64,000 nt of DNA. Origin: Lysinibacillus odysseyi. GTDB taxonomy: Bacteria; Bacillota; Bacilli; Bacillales_A; Planococcaceae. The stretch lies in contig JABUKB010000001.1 in the NCBI GenBank assembly GCA_014595895.1, positions 1,612,001 through 1,676,000 of the forward strand, read 5' to 3'. The notes below the pieces were generated by a model. It saw nothing but the letters and a program-made list of their open reading frames with translations. It did not search any database and was not told the DNA's origin. The position numbers were made by a program, and so were the translations under genes. Below are positions 26,345 to 36,464 of the stretch, piece after piece (the stretch's first letter is position 1; each line of letters starts with the position of its first letter).

Positions 26345-27163
26345 CTATTGGGGCTTATTTGCTTCATACTTATCGATAATACAATTCGCTGTTTCTTCGA
26401 CAGCTTTATTGGTTACATCGATGACTTCACACCCTAGACGATTGACTATTTGATAAAAATAGGCAATCTCCTCATTTATGCGAGCTGGTTGAGCATATGT
26501 TGCACTCTCTCCCAGTCCCAGCGCTTTCAAACGCTCTGTCCGAATATTATTTAAATGTTGGGGCGAAATCACAAGACCGAAGCATTTTTTAGGATCTATA
26601 TTAAATAATTCTTCCGGTGGCTGTACTTCAGGTACTATCGGTACATTTGCCACTTTATATCGTTTATGAGCTAAATATTGAGATAAGGGTGTTTTAGATG
26701 TTCTGGACACCCCAACAAGGACAATATCTGCTAGCAACAGACCGCGCGGGTCGCGTCCATCATCATATTTTACCGCAAATTCAATGGCATCGATTTTTTC
26801 AAAATAATGTTCATCCAGCTGATGCATAATGCCGGGCTGTTCTAATGATCTTTGCCCCGCCTGCTGTTCTACTAAATCCATCATTGAGCCTAATAAATCA
26901 ATCGCTGGAATAGCTTCTTTCTTTGTGAATGTATGTAAAGCCTGTCGTAACTCTCTTTTTGCTAGGGTATAAATGATTATGGCATCTTTCTTTTTCGCCT
27001 GCTCCACAATCCACTCCAGTTGCAAAGCATCCCCTACATTTGGAAAACGCCGAATAATTACATCTTCAAAATCCGGTCTAAATTGACTGACCACAGCCTT
27101 GACAGCCATTTCTCCCGTTTCACCGACAGAATCCGACACGACAAAAAAGCGTAACTTTTGCAT
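26345..27163 (-). CDS. ppsR: Pyruvate,phosphate dikinase regulatory protein (kinase/phosphotransferase)
   Basis: A 272-residue DUF299 bifunctional regulator (B. subtilis YqfL). Members phosphorylate a Thr of PEP synthase or pyruvate,phosphate dikinase with ADP, and reverse it with inorganic phosphate. Features: FVVSDSVGETGE at the N-terminus, the P-loop-like GVSRTSKTPLS (about residues 149-159) and the C-terminal GCEVIDVTNKAVEE. ATG 27161-27163 has AAGGGGTG at 5-6 nt. Its start lies 9 nt after the ccpN stop, so it forms an operon with this gluconeogenic regulator. Confidence 0.92.
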   Translation of the reverse strand: MQKLRFFVVSDSVGETGEMAVKAVVSQFRPDFEDVIIRRFPNVGDALQLEWIVEQAKKKDAIIIYTLAKRELRQALHTFTKKEAIPAIDLLGSMMDLVEQQAGQRSLEQPGIMHQLDEHYFEKIDAIEFAVKYDDGRDPRGLLLADIVLVGVSRTSKTPLSQYLAHKRYKVANVPIVPEVQPPEELFNIDPKKCFGLVISPQHLNNIRTERLKALGLGESATYAQPARINEEIAYFYQIVNRLGCEVIDVTNKAVEETANCIIDKYEANKPQ

Positions 27164-27172
27164 CGTCACCCC

Positions 27173-27811
27173 TTACAATTCATGCGTCTCTGCCAATGAG
27201 ATAAACGCTCTTGTTATGCTTGTCTTCGTTAAACGACCGATGACTTCTACACCTTTTTCTGTTTCTTGCACGACAGGCAAGGAGTCGATTTCACGTTCGA
27301 TTAATTTTTTGGCTGCTAAAATAAGCGAATCGTTTCTTTGGCAATAAGCGATATTCGGCATGCGCGTCATGATAATATGCACTGGAATTTTATTGAGATC
27401 CTGTGTGCCAATGCTTGTCCGCAATAAATCTTTCCGCGACAATACGCCTTGCAAATAGTTTTGCGGGTCTATGACAAATAGTGTCCCGACATCTTCTGAG
27501 AACATACGTAGGATAGCATCATATACCATCATATCTTCAGATACTAAAACTGGTTTAGACTGAAAATCTTTTACTTTCAAGTTCATCATTGACTCAGTGA
27601 TAGATACTGTATTCTTCTTGCCAGCATAAAAATATCCTACCCGTGGTCTTGCGTCTAAAAAGCCCGCCATTGTTAAAATCGCTAAATCCGGTCTTAGTGT
27701 TGCACGCGTTAAATTTAAACGCTCCGCAATTTGTTCTCCTGTTATAGGCCCGTTCCCTTTAACGATTTGCAAAATGGCCTCTTGACGTTTATTGAGTTCG
27801 ATTGGACTCAC
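27173..27811 (-). CDS. ccpN: CcpN-type catabolite regulator, HTH plus CBS pair
   Basis: A 212-residue transcription regulator. The N-terminal winged helix (about residues 1-60) has ELNKRQEAILQIVK and the recognition helix TRATLRPDLAILTMAG. Two CBS domains cover about 80-205 and sense adenine nucleotides in CcpN. B. subtilis CcpN (YqzB) represses gluconeogenic genes (gapB, pckA) on glucose. The start is GTG 27809-27811 with AAGGGCGG. It forms a two-gene unit with ppsR, as in B. subtilis, linking transcription and enzyme control of the PEP-pyruvate node. Confidence 0.94.
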   Translation of the reverse strand: MSPIELNKRQEAILQIVKGNGPITGEQIAERLNLTRATLRPDLAILTMAGFLDARPRVGYFYAGKKNTVSITESMMNLKVKDFQSKPVLVSEDMMVYDAILRMFSEDVGTLFVIDPQNYLQGVLSRKDLLRTSIGTQDLNKIPVHIIMTRMPNIAYCQRNDSLILAAKKLIEREIDSLPVVQETEKGVEVIGRLTKTSITRAFISLAETHEL

Positions 27812-27959
27812 CCGCCCTTAAATAGTGTTATACTCATTCCTGAATTATTATATACTATTTCAGCTGAGATTGCGAAGATTAAAACTGACGATTGTTTCTT
27901 GACATCTAATGACTTTTGTTGCAATATCTATAGTATGAACTGAATAGGCGATGAACAGG

Positions 27960-28175
27960 ATATAAGTAATTTTTCAAGTAGTTAGCGAGTAGGGATAGTG
28001 CAAGCCTACAAGAGAAAAATGAAACGGCACCTGTGAGCTAACGTTTTGAAAGAGGTTTATGAATTGGTAATAGCAAGAATGTTACTTTTTCATAGGCAAG
28101 CGGGGTGGAACCGCGGGTAATTGACATTTACTCGTCCCCGGGCATAAATCATGCCCGGAGACGAGTTTTTTTGTT
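27960..28175 (+). ncRNA. Glycine T-box riboswitch upstream of glyS
   Basis: The leader has the T-box core GGGGTGGAACCGCGG (28102-28116) with the TGGA (28106-28109) that pairs with an NCCA end; the A fits the U discriminator of tRNA-Gly. The candidate specifier codon is GGC at 28026-28028. A 15-bp terminator (CTCGT-CCCGGGCAT / ATGCCCGG-GACGAG, 28131-28165) and a T run follow. Uncharged tRNA-Gly should stabilise the antiterminator and turn on glyS. A TTGACA at about 27899 may be the -35. The boundaries are approximate. Confidence 0.93.
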
Positions 28176-28203
28176 CTTCGGGTAAATAATAGGAGGCATT
28201 ACA

Positions 28204-29589
28204 ATGGCAAAAACAATGGAGACAATCGTTTCATTAGCGAAACAACGCGGATTTGTATTCCCAGGCTCTGAAATTTACGGTGGTTTAGCGAACACTTGGG
28301 ATTACGGTCCACTAGGTGTGGAATTAAAAAACAATATTAAAAAAGCTTGGTGGCAAAAATTCGTACAGGAATCAGAGCACAATGTCGGCTTAGACGCAGC
28401 AATTTTAATGAACCCTCGCGCATGGGTAGCATCTGGTCACGTTGGGAACTTCAATGACCCAATGATCGATTGTAAAGCATGTAAAGCACGTCACCGTGCA
28501 GACAAATTAATCGAAGATGCTTCTTTAACAAAGACAGGTAAAGAAATTATTGTTGATGGTATGAGCTTTGATCAAATGAAAGCAAAAATGGAAGAGTTAG
28601 AAGTAGCTTGTCCAGATTGCGGTAAAACTGATTTCACAGATATCCGCCAATTCAACCTAATGTTCAAAACACATCAAGGTGTTACAGAATCTTCATCAAA
28701 CGAAATTTACCTACGCCCAGAAACGGCACAAGGGATTTTCGTTAACTTTAAAAACGTACAGCGCTCTATGCGTAAACGTACACCATTTGGTATCGCTCAA
28801 ATCGGTAAGTCGTTCCGTAACGAAATCACACCAGGTAACTTTACATTCCGTACGCGTGAATTCGAACAAATGGAACTTGAATTCTTCTGTAAGCCAGGCG
28901 AAGATCTTGAGTGGCACGCTTACTGGAAAGAATTCTGTAAAAACTGGTTATTGAACCTTGGTATGAAAGAAGACTCTATGCGTCTACGTGACCATGAGGA
29001 TGATGAGTTATCTCACTACTCAAATGCCACAACAGATATCGAGTTCCGCTTCCCATTCGGCTGGGGCGAACTATGGGGTGTAGCAGATCGCACAGATTAC
29101 GATTTAAAGCAACATATGGAGCACTCAGGTGAAGACTTCACATATATCGACCCTATTACAAACGAACGCTATGTACCATACTGCATCGAGCCATCACTAG
29201 GTGCGGACCGTGTAACACTAGCCTTCTTATGCGATGCTTATGATGAAGAAGAGCTAGAAGGCGGCGATGTACGTAATGTATTGCGCTTCCACCCTGCTCT
29301 TGCACCATTTAAAGCAGCAGTTCTTCCTTTATCGAAAAAATTAGGTGAAGAAGCTGGTGCAGTGTGGGCTGAATTACGCAAAGCGTTCCCAGTGGATTAT
29401 GATGAGTCTCAATCAATCGGGAAACGTTACCGTCGTCAAGATGAAATCGGTACACCATTCTGTATCACTTACGACTTCGATTCAAAAGAAGATGGCCAAG
29501 TAACAGTACGTCACCGCGATACAATGGACCAAGTACGTATGCCAATTGCCGATGTAAAAGCTTATATCGAAAAGCACTTACAATTCTAA
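28204..29589 (+). CDS. glyS: Glycyl-tRNA synthetase, single-chain alpha2 type
   Basis: A 461-residue class II synthetase that charges tRNA-Gly. It is the dimeric GlyRS of archaeal/eukaryotic type, not the alpha2-beta2 GlyQS of B. subtilis. Motifs: [22 protein letters not shown] at the N-terminus, [13 protein letters not shown] (motif 2 region, about 170-183), [24 protein letters not shown], and the C-terminal PSLGADR motif 3 (about 330-337). Two zinc-like pairs, CKAC and CPDC, lie in the insertion. The start has AGGAGGC. The T-box upstream controls it. Confidence 0.96.
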   Translation: MAKTMETIVSLAKQRGFVFPGSEIYGGLANTWDYGPLGVELKNNIKKAWWQKFVQESEHNVGLDAAILMNPRAWVASGHVGNFNDPMIDCKACKARHRADKLIEDASLTKTGKEIIVDGMSFDQMKAKMEELEVACPDCGKTDFTDIRQFNLMFKTHQGVTESSSNEIYLRPETAQGIFVNFKNVQRSMRKRTPFGIAQIGKSFRNEITPGNFTFRTREFEQMELEFFCKPGEDLEWHAYWKEFCKNWLLNLGMKEDSMRLRDHEDDELSHYSNATTDIEFRFPFGWGELWGVADRTDYDLKQHMEHSGEDFTYIDPITNERYVPYCIEPSLGADRVTLAFLCDAYDEEELEGGDVRNVLRFHPALAPFKAAVLPLSKKLGEEAGAVWAELRKAFPVDYDESQSIGKRYRRQDEIGTPFCITYDFDSKEDGQVTVRHRDTMDQVRMPIADVKAYIEKHLQF

Positions 29590-29593
29590 TTTT

Positions 29594-29633
29594 AAAAGAC
29601 CCTGTCTTGGCAATGCCCAAGACAGGGTCTTTT
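29594..29633. terminator. Bidirectional terminator after glyS
   Basis: A 17-bp perfect stem (AAAAGACCCTGTCTTGG and its complement) with a 6-nt loop. It is shared by glyS and the convergent ABC transporter operon. Confidence 0.95.
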
Positions 29634-29637
29634 CTCA

Positions 29638-30513
29638 TTATTTATTTTTCTTTTTAAACAGAGCGATCGATAACAGCGCAAATACAATGATCGATACAAT
29701 AATAACGATTAGGCTCGTCGATGAACTCAGCTCCTGCCCGTGCATGTCATATGCTACCCCGAAATTTAATTTATACGCCTCTAGTTCCTCTGTCGGAGCC
29801 CCCGCAAACACCGTTTGAATGGAATCGTGCATAAATACCTCACGCAACAGCAAGGTCGTATGACTAATCGGGAAATACATGACTAAATATTGTGCAAAGT
29901 TTGGCAGCACACCGAGCGGTACATACACTGCACATAAAAAACCGAGCACTGTCCCGACAATGGTACTCAATGTCGAAAAAGCATTTAATGTGGTGACAAA
30001 TAGCACAAGGAACGTATTGAAAACGCTCGCTAACAGCACAGATAATACAATAATGCCGAGCACCTTCAACAATTCATGGATACCCAGCAACTCCCCGCCA
30101 GTTGCAACGAGAAATAGTTCACAGCCTATCAGGGCAATCAACGAAAAGACAAGGCCAACGATAAAGGCATTCACAATATAGCTAAGCTGGATTTTTGCTC
30201 TCGATATCGGAGCTGTCAAAAAATCGGCTGTTGCTTTCGATTCTAAATCTTGTACAGCTAGCCCCAATGCCCCGAGTGTAGAGGTAACTGCTACCATCGA
30301 CAGCAAGCCAGCGACTAGCCATTCATTGACCATTTGTTCAATAGCAGGTGTAGGCGTGATGACTTGTGCAATGGCATCCACTTGCACTTGCTGCAAAAAG
30401 ACCGCGTATAACACAATGACAATGATGACAGATAAAAAGGAGAAAACTACCTGCATCTTATCCCGGCGAAATACTTTATGATTGCGATGAACTAAACTAA
30501 ATAATGCGCGCAT
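29638..30513 (-). CDS. ABC-2 type transporter permease
   Basis: A 291-residue membrane protein with six segments and an N-terminal cytosolic stretch (FSLVHRNHKVFRRDK), the layout of ABC-2 (NodJ/DrrB/YhgE-like) exporter permeases. A large extracellular loop lies between segments 1 and 2, and a charged loop (about 80-105) follows SKATADFLTAPISRAKIQ, the typical ATPase-coupling helix. The ATG shares its A with the stop of the ATPase gene, so they are coupled. Substrates of such exporters (drugs, peptides, lipids) cannot be told from the sequence. Confidence 0.88.
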   Translation of the reverse strand: MRALFSLVHRNHKVFRRDKMQVVFSFLSVIIVIVLYAVFLQQVQVDAIAQVITPTPAIEQMVNEWLVAGLLSMVAVTSTLGALGLAVQDLESKATADFLTAPISRAKIQLSYIVNAFIVGLVFSLIALIGCELFLVATGGELLGIHELLKVLGIIVLSVLLASVFNTFLVLFVTTLNAFSTLSTIVGTVLGFLCAVYVPLGVLPNFAQYLVMYFPISHTTLLLREVFMHDSIQTVFAGAPTEELEAYKLNFGVAYDMHGQELSSSTSLIVIIVSIIVFALLSIALFKKKNK

Positions 30514-31436
30514 CAGCCTTGGTCACCCTCTTCATTAATATGGATAAAGACATCATCCATTGAACCTTTTATCACTTCAAAAGACTTTATGAGTGGTTCA
30601 ACTTCCTTTAATAAAGCTAGGGCATCTAGCGTCGAATCGACACGTGCAGCATAAATCCCCTGCTTCTCCGTATAAGGCAAACCCTTCATTTTTAGCCACG
30701 CTTCTCCTTGTTCCTGTTGGTGGAAAACCAATAGGAGCTGATCGTAAGCATAGGCTGCTTTTAAGTCATCCGGCGTCCCCTGTGCTACAATTTTCCCCTT
30801 TTTCAGCACAATCATTTGATCAGCAACACCCGCCTCCTCCATATAATGGGTCGTTAAAAATACGGTCATATTTGTTTCGGTTTGGAGCTTTTTAATCGCC
30901 TGCCAGACAAATTGCCTCGATTGCGGATCTAACCCTGTCGTTGGTTCATCCAAAAACAAAATTTGCGGACGATGAATAAGAGCTCTGGCAATATCTGCAC
31001 GCCGTCTTTGACCGCCAGATAATGTGCCATACTTTTGTTGTGCAATGTCCTCTAAATGTAAATATGTAGAAACAAAATTGTAATTTTCCGTAAACTGCGC
31101 TTTTGAGAAGCCGTACATCTCCCCACGATGCTGTATATTCTCGTAAACGGTGAGACGATGATCTAAAAGGCTTTGTTGAAATACTACCCCAATGGATTTG
31201 CGGATTTCAGCGTTGCTATGTTCACTTTCGCCTAAACGATAACCATTAATATCTACTGCGCCACTTGTTTTATCTAGTAACGTACATAAAATTTCAATCG
31301 TCGTTGATTTTCCCGCGCCATTTGTTCCTAAAAATGCAAGGAGTCCTCCTTGTTCCACCGAAAAAGATATATTGTTGACCGCTACATACGTGCCGTACTG
31401 CTTGCATAAATTTTCGACTTGAATGGCGATAGTCAT
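30513..31436 (-). CDS. ABC-2 type transporter ATPase
   Basis: A 307-residue ABC ATPase. Walker A: GTNGAGKST (about residues 37-45). Q-loop: VVFQQ. Signature: LSGGQRRR. Walker B: ILFLDEPTTGLD. The switch region is TTHYMEEA. A C-terminal domain of about 80 residues with a RxDSTLDALALL segment is usual for DrrA/NatA-type exporters. The ribosome site AAAGGAAGG precedes the ATG. It energises the permease encoded 1 nt downstream. A decayed membrane-protein tail just upstream may be a lost partner. Confidence 0.92.
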   Translation of the reverse strand: MTIAIQVENLCKQYGTYVAVNNISFSVEQGGLLAFLGTNGAGKSTTIEILCTLLDKTSGAVDINGYRLGESEHSNAEIRKSIGVVFQQSLLDHRLTVYENIQHRGEMYGFSKAQFTENYNFVSTYLHLEDIAQQKYGTLSGGQRRRADIARALIHRPQILFLDEPTTGLDPQSRQFVWQAIKKLQTETNMTVFLTTHYMEEAGVADQMIVLKKGKIVAQGTPDDLKAAYAYDQLLLVFHQQEQGEAWLKMKGLPYTEKQGIYAARVDSTLDALALLKEVEPLIKSFEVIKGSMDDVFIHINEEGDQG

Positions 31437-31479
31437 TATATGCCTTCCTTTCTTCTTTAAAACGTTTTATGCATTTCTT

Positions 31480-31634
31480 CTATATCTTTTTTAATAAGTT
31501 TTTACTATACAGCCAAGTGCTTGCGTAAATGACAACACTCATTACTAATATGCTCAGTAGTGGGAGGATACTACTAGCGCCTTATCACTACCCAAAATAA
31601 CCTCCAGCCCACGAGTCATCGTTACCTGAATTTT
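31480..31634 (-). pseudogene. Frameshifted C-terminal remnant of a membrane protein
   Basis: On the minus strand an open frame reads MTRGLEVILGSDKAL and then stops. One base over, the frame continues ASSILPLLSILVMSVVIYAS and ends TWLYSKNLLKKI at TAG 31480-31482. Together they give one coherent membrane segment with a basic C-terminal tail, as in ABC-2/NatB-type permeases. There is no complete start region. It lies directly upstream of an ABC exporter ATPase, so it is probably the tail of a related, decayed permease. The stretch 31640-31745 holds no gene I can see. Confidence 0.5.
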
Positions 31635-31747
31635 TTATAAAAGACTCCTTCACTAGAATTAGTGTAACACATATTTTTGGTAAAAAATAACACTCCACCA
31701 TAAGTGAGCGTATATGTTAGATAACACCTTCTTTTTTCACGATAAAA

Positions 31748-31783
31748 AACCGTAATCTCGACAACCAAGTCAAGATTACGGTT
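31748..31783 (-). terminator. Terminator of the hut operon
   Basis: An 11-bp stem plus a 3-bp extension (AACCGTAATCT / AGATTACGGTT) with a TTTTTT run on the minus strand, about 70 nt after the hutI stop. Confidence 0.88.
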
Positions 31784-31854
31784 ATATAGATGCAAAGAGA
31801 TAAAAACAGGTAAAATGGCTTATTTCGGGACAGTACCATCTGCACCATTTCCAA

Positions 31855-33117
31855 TTATACGAGAATGCCATCCCGTACGACGACTTCTCCATTTTTTAGT
31901 ACTGTAGTTGTATGATTCATACCATAGAAATACTGCATTTGGCGATAATTTTCGACATTTAATATAACAATATCCGCTTTTTTCCCCGCTTCAATGGAGC
32001 CGACTGTTGCTCCTCGATTAATCGCATAAGCTGCATTGATTGTAGTAGCTGTGAGCACTTCTTCCATTGTCATCCCCATATTCATACAAGCTAAATTCAT
32101 GATGAATTGAATATTTACTGTGGGAGAGGAGCCAGGGTTAAAATCGGTTGAGATAGCCACAGGTACGCCCGCATCAATCATGAGTCGCCCTCTTGCAAAG
32201 GGAGCGCGCAGGAAAAAGGCGGTTCCCGGCAATAAGACAGCCATTGTGCCTGCTTTTGCCATATCCTCAATGCCTTGGTCAGACGCTACAAGTAAATGCT
32301 CAGCAGAAATCGCTCCCACTTCCGCCGCTAATTCGGCTCCTTCGTATGGTTCTATTTCATCAGCATGGATTTTCGGCACGAGACCGAGTTTTTTTCCTGC
32401 CTCTAAAATTTTCCGGGACTGGGCAGGCGTGAAAACACCATGTTCACAAAATACATCATTGAACTCTGCTAATTGCTGTGCCGCGACTTTAGGCAGCATC
32501 TCTTCTACCAGGACATCGACAAAAGCATCTTCATTGCCCTTGAATTGTTTCGGAACAGCATGCGCTCCCATAAATGTACTGACCACATCCACTGCATGTG
32601 TCTCGTGCAGTTTCTTTGACACGAGCAACTGCTTTCCTTCAGTTTCCCAGTTCAGGCCATAGCCCGATTTGGCTTCCACTGTCGTCACACCGTGCAGCAG
32701 AAATTGATTTAAATGACGGACTCCTTTATTATACAGTTCCTCAAAGCTTGCCTGTTGTGTACGTTCGGTTGTTGCATGGATGCCCCCGCCTGCATTCATA
32801 ATATCCATATAAGTCGAGCCGTTTAGCCGCATGTGAAACTCATCTTCACGTGTACCGCCATGCACTAAATGCGTATGGCAATCTACAAATCCCGGAAGCA
32901 CGATTTGATTGGATGCATCAATGTGCTGTGCCTGTTTCACTAATTCCGGATGACTATGTTTCAGCTGTTCCAATGTATCGACCGCCACAATCGTTTGCCC
33001 ATCGATTAAAACAGCACCGTTTTTGATGACACCGATCTTTTGCATATCAGCTCCTACTCTAGGTCCTTTTCCTGCCATCGTAATGACTTCATTGGCATGA
33101 ACGATTAGTTTGATCAT
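31855..33117 (-). CDS. hutI: Imidazolonepropionase HutI
   Basis: A 420-residue amidohydrolase that hydrolyses imidazolonepropionate to formiminoglutamate, the third step of histidine breakdown. Metal ligands: HTHLVHGG (about residues 80-87), the histidines in KIHADE and AEHLLVAS, and the Asp in ISTDFNPGS. The beta-sandwich N-terminus ends with LPGFVDCHTH. The ribosome site AAGGAG lies across the hutU stop. Last gene of hutH-hutU-hutI. No hutG (formiminoglutamase) is found in the window. Confidence 0.96.
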   Translation of the reverse strand: MIKLIVHANEVITMAGKGPRVGADMQKIGVIKNGAVLIDGQTIVAVDTLEQLKHSHPELVKQAQHIDASNQIVLPGFVDCHTHLVHGGTREDEFHMRLNGSTYMDIMNAGGGIHATTERTQQASFEELYNKGVRHLNQFLLHGVTTVEAKSGYGLNWETEGKQLLVSKKLHETHAVDVVSTFMGAHAVPKQFKGNEDAFVDVLVEEMLPKVAAQQLAEFNDVFCEHGVFTPAQSRKILEAGKKLGLVPKIHADEIEPYEGAELAAEVGAISAEHLLVASDQGIEDMAKAGTMAVLLPGTAFFLRAPFARGRLMIDAGVPVAISTDFNPGSSPTVNIQFIMNLACMNMGMTMEEVLTATTINAAYAINRGATVGSIEAGKKADIVILNVENYRQMQYFYGMNHTTTVLKNGEVVVRDGILV

Positions 33118-33120
33118 GAT

Positions 33121-34782
33121 TCATGACTCCTTTAGCATGGGCATATGAATCCCTTTTTCAGTGGCCGTACGAATGGCCAGTTCATAGCCGGCATCCGCAT
33201 GGCGGACAACCCCCATGCCCGGATCACTAATTAGTACACGTTTTATTTTTTCAGCTGCCAACGCTGTCCCGTCCGCAACCAGCACCTGCCCGGCATGTTG
33301 TGAATATCCCATACCGACGCCTCCTCCATGGTGGATACTTACCCAGCTTGCTCCACCGGCAGTATTGACTAAAGCATTTAATAACGGCCAATCCGACACC
33401 GCATCCGACCCGTCCTTCATATTTTCGGTTTCACGATTTGGGGAAGCGACAGAGCCCGAATCTAAATGATCGCGACCAAATACAATCGGAGCCTTCAGCT
33501 CGCCACTTGCGACCATATCATTGACCTTCAATGCAAAACGGTGACGATCGCCGTATCCTAGCCAACATATGCGTGCCGGTAGCCCTTGCCATTTCACCAT
33601 CTTTTGTGCCATGTCAATCCAGTTCACCAATGCATCATCATGCGCAAACATTTCTTTTGCGAGTGCATCAATTTTATAAATATCTTCTGGATCCCCTGAT
33701 AAAGCTGCCCAGCGGAATGGACCTTTGCCTTCACAAAATAGAGGGCGAATATAGGCCGGTACAAAACCAGGAAAATCAAAGGCATTTTCAACTCCCATTT
33801 CCTTGGCATAGGCACGTATATTATTGCCGTAGTCGAACACTTCTGCTCCGCGCTCCTGAAAGGCAAGCATCGTACGAACATGCTCGGCCATTGTTTCTTT
33901 TGCCCGTTGCTCATAGGTTTTTGGATCACTTTTTCGCAGGGCAAGTGCTTCTGCCAGTGTCATACCGTTAGGCACGTAGCCATTTATCGGATCATGCGCA
34001 GAAGTCTGATCCGTCACAAAATCCGGCACAATACCCCGGTTCAATAGTTCCCTGTTGACATCGGCGCAATTGCCAACCAAACCAATGGAAGCTGGCTCAC
34101 GAGCTGCCGTCAGTTTATGGACCAGTGCTATTGCCTCATCTACTGTTTCTACTAAATAATCACAGTATGCTTCTTTTATTTTTCGTTCAATACGAGCACG
34201 ATCCACTTCCACAACAAGGATGACTGCTCCCGCCATTTTCCCTGCTAAAGGCTGAGCACCGCTCATGCCGCCCATCCCGCCTGTTAAAATGAACTTTCCT
34301 CGGAGGTCTGCTGTGCCGAACTTTTTCTTGCCTGCTTCCACAAAGCTTAAATAAGTACCTTGCAAAATTCCCTGTGCTCCAATATAAATCCAGCTGCCGG
34401 CTGTCATTTGGCCGTACATCATTAAATTACGCTCTTCTAATTCATAGAAATGGTCCCAATTCGCCCATGCCGGTACCAAATTAGAGTTGGCGATCAGAAC
34501 CCTCGGCGCCTGCTCATATGTTTTGAAAACGGCTACCGGTTTTCCCGATTGTACAATCATCGTTTCATCATTTTCTAGTACTCTTAATGTCTCAATTATT
34601 TTTTCGAAGCTTTCCCAGTCCCGTGCTGCGCGCCCGATACCGCCATACACTACTAATTCATCCGGGTTTTCCGCCACTTCCGGGTCTAAATTATTCATTA
34701 ACATACGCATAGCAGCTTCTTGCGTCCAGCCTTTGCATGTCAGCTCTGAGCCGCGTGCCGCGCGAATATTTGTTTTAAACAT
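33121..34782 (-). CDS. hutU: Urocanate hydratase HutU
   Basis: A 553-residue NAD-dependent urocanase, the second step of histidine breakdown. The start is ATG 34780-34782 with GAGGAG at 9 nt; a TTG two codons earlier is possible. The family NAD-binding motif is [13 protein letters not shown] (about 165-177), and the [16 protein letters not shown] segment (about 408-423) holds the conserved Cys. It ends 3 nt before hutI and starts 14 nt after hutH, so all three are one operon. Confidence 0.97.
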   Translation of the reverse strand: MFKTNIRAARGSELTCKGWTQEAAMRMLMNNLDPEVAENPDELVVYGGIGRAARDWESFEKIIETLRVLENDETMIVQSGKPVAVFKTYEQAPRVLIANSNLVPAWANWDHFYELEERNLMMYGQMTAGSWIYIGAQGILQGTYLSFVEAGKKKFGTADLRGKFILTGGMGGMSGAQPLAGKMAGAVILVVEVDRARIERKIKEAYCDYLVETVDEAIALVHKLTAAREPASIGLVGNCADVNRELLNRGIVPDFVTDQTSAHDPINGYVPNGMTLAEALALRKSDPKTYEQRAKETMAEHVRTMLAFQERGAEVFDYGNNIRAYAKEMGVENAFDFPGFVPAYIRPLFCEGKGPFRWAALSGDPEDIYKIDALAKEMFAHDDALVNWIDMAQKMVKWQGLPARICWLGYGDRHRFALKVNDMVASGELKAPIVFGRDHLDSGSVASPNRETENMKDGSDAVSDWPLLNALVNTAGGASWVSIHHGGGVGMGYSQHAGQVLVADGTALAAEKIKRVLISDPGMGVVRHADAGYELAIRTATEKGIHMPMLKES

Positions 34783-34796
34783 ATACAATCACTCCT

Positions 34797-36311
34797 CTAT
34801 TTAATTGAAATCTCCAAACAATCGTCCGTTGTCAGCAAATAATGCGCCAATGCTTCAATTTCATCGCCAATCGGTCGATCTCTTGTGAGTGGCTGGCAAA
34901 ACGCACGTACTTTTTGTAAAAAACTACGCGTTATTGGCGCCAGCGCTTCCTCACATTTCTCTAGGTAAATGGCTTGTGATGCACAAATAAGCTCAATCGC
35001 AATTACCTTTGCTGCATGATGCGTAATTTGGCGCGCTTGGCGAGCTGAAGTCGTCCCCATGCTGACATGATCTTCTTGATTGCCGGATGTCGGAATGGAA
35101 TCGACACATGAAGGATGGGCCAGCACTTTATTTTCCGACACAAGGGAGGCTGCGGTATACTGCGCAATCATCAAGCCACACTCAATGCCAGGGTTCACCG
35201 CTAAAAAAGGCGGCAAGCCATTATTCAAATGCGGATTCACCATTCTTTCTGTCCGGCGTTCCGATATATTCGCCCATTCACACACACCAAATTTCAAAAA
35301 GTCCATTGCAAAGGCAATCGGCTGCCCGTGAAAATGACCGCCTGATAAAACATCCCCGCGTTCCAAGACAATGGGATTATCCGTTGTGGCGTTGACTTCA
35401 ATATGCACTACATTTTCGGCATGCTGAAACGACTGCCAACTCGCTGCATGCACTTGCGGAATACAACGCAAAGAATAGGCATCTTGCATCCGCAGTTCCC
35501 CCTGTGTTGTCACCCGCTGACTTCCTTGCAAATTTCGGCGCATGCGAGCCCCTACAGTTTGAATTTCCGGATGAGGGCGGACAGCTAATAAATCCTCATC
35601 AAAAGCCGAAATAATGCCGCGCAATGCTTCCATCGTTAGACTTGCTGCCATATCCGCTGCGTGACCGATACGCTCTACTTCATTTAACGTCACTACACCT
35701 AATGCCCCCATAGCCTGTGTTCCATTGACAAGAGCCAAGCCTTCCTTTGCTTTCAGGCGTACAGGCTGTAAACCAGCACGCTGTAAAGCTTCGATACCTG
35801 TTAACACCTCTCCTTGGTACTCTGCTTTTCCTTCTCCTACTAGAACGAGTGCTAAATGAGAAAGCGGTGCTAAATCTCCGCTCGCTCCAACAGATCCTTG
35901 AGATGGAACAACTGGTGTAACATGATGGTTAATAAGCGCTAGTAATAATTCTAAAGTTTCTAAGCGAATGCCTGAAAAACCTCGTGCTAAAGCGTTAGCT
36001 CGCAGAATCATCATGGCGCGTACGACTTCTTTTGGAAACGGCTCCCCAACCCCTGTTGCATCAGAGCGTAGTAAATTCAATTGCAAGAGTTCATTGTCCT
36101 CATCGGGGATTCGAATAGAAGATAATTGACCAAACCCTGTATTGACCCCATAAATAGTGGTACCTTTTGCTAAATGAGCCTCAATCTTTTCTCGGCTTTC
36201 ATGAACACGCTGCTTCATTTCTTCTGTTAAACAAGCTTGTGCTTGCCCGTTGACAAGGCTTTCCACTTGCTTTCTCGTTAATGTATGGCCATCTAAATAA
36301 AGATTTTCCAT
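34797..36311 (-). CDS. hutH: Histidine ammonia-lyase HutH
   Basis: A 504-residue MIO-dependent lyase that converts histidine to urocanate. The self-forming cofactor triad is Ala143-Ser144-Gly145 in GSVGASGDLAPL. The active-site Tyr is in YGVNTGFG (about 54-61). NGTQAMGAL and FHGQPIAFAMDF are also conserved. The ribosome site AAAGGTGAG precedes the ATG. First gene of the hut operon; the 153-nt upstream region is shared with a divergent AraC-type regulator. No HutP-type antiterminator gene is seen. Confidence 0.97.
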   Translation of the reverse strand: MENLYLDGHTLTRKQVESLVNGQAQACLTEEMKQRVHESREKIEAHLAKGTTIYGVNTGFGQLSSIRIPDEDNELLQLNLLRSDATGVGEPFPKEVVRAMMILRANALARGFSGIRLETLELLLALINHHVTPVVPSQGSVGASGDLAPLSHLALVLVGEGKAEYQGEVLTGIEALQRAGLQPVRLKAKEGLALVNGTQAMGALGVVTLNEVERIGHAADMAASLTMEALRGIISAFDEDLLAVRPHPEIQTVGARMRRNLQGSQRVTTQGELRMQDAYSLRCIPQVHAASWQSFQHAENVVHIEVNATTDNPIVLERGDVLSGGHFHGQPIAFAMDFLKFGVCEWANISERRTERMVNPHLNNGLPPFLAVNPGIECGLMIAQYTAASLVSENKVLAHPSCVDSIPTSGNQEDHVSMGTTSARQARQITHHAAKVIAIELICASQAIYLEKCEEALAPITRSFLQKVRAFCQPLTRDRPIGDEIEALAHYLLTTDDCLEISIK

Positions 36312-36464
36312 ATTTGCTCACCTTTTCTTTCTATTGTTATATTCATCGTACCCGTTTCTTTTATTAGAAAATATAGAATTTTAGAAATTAAAAGAGGAAT
36401 TTTCTTGGAAAGAATGATAAAATGAATGTAAAAACTGGATTTTTATTGAATTAGGGGGATTAAG

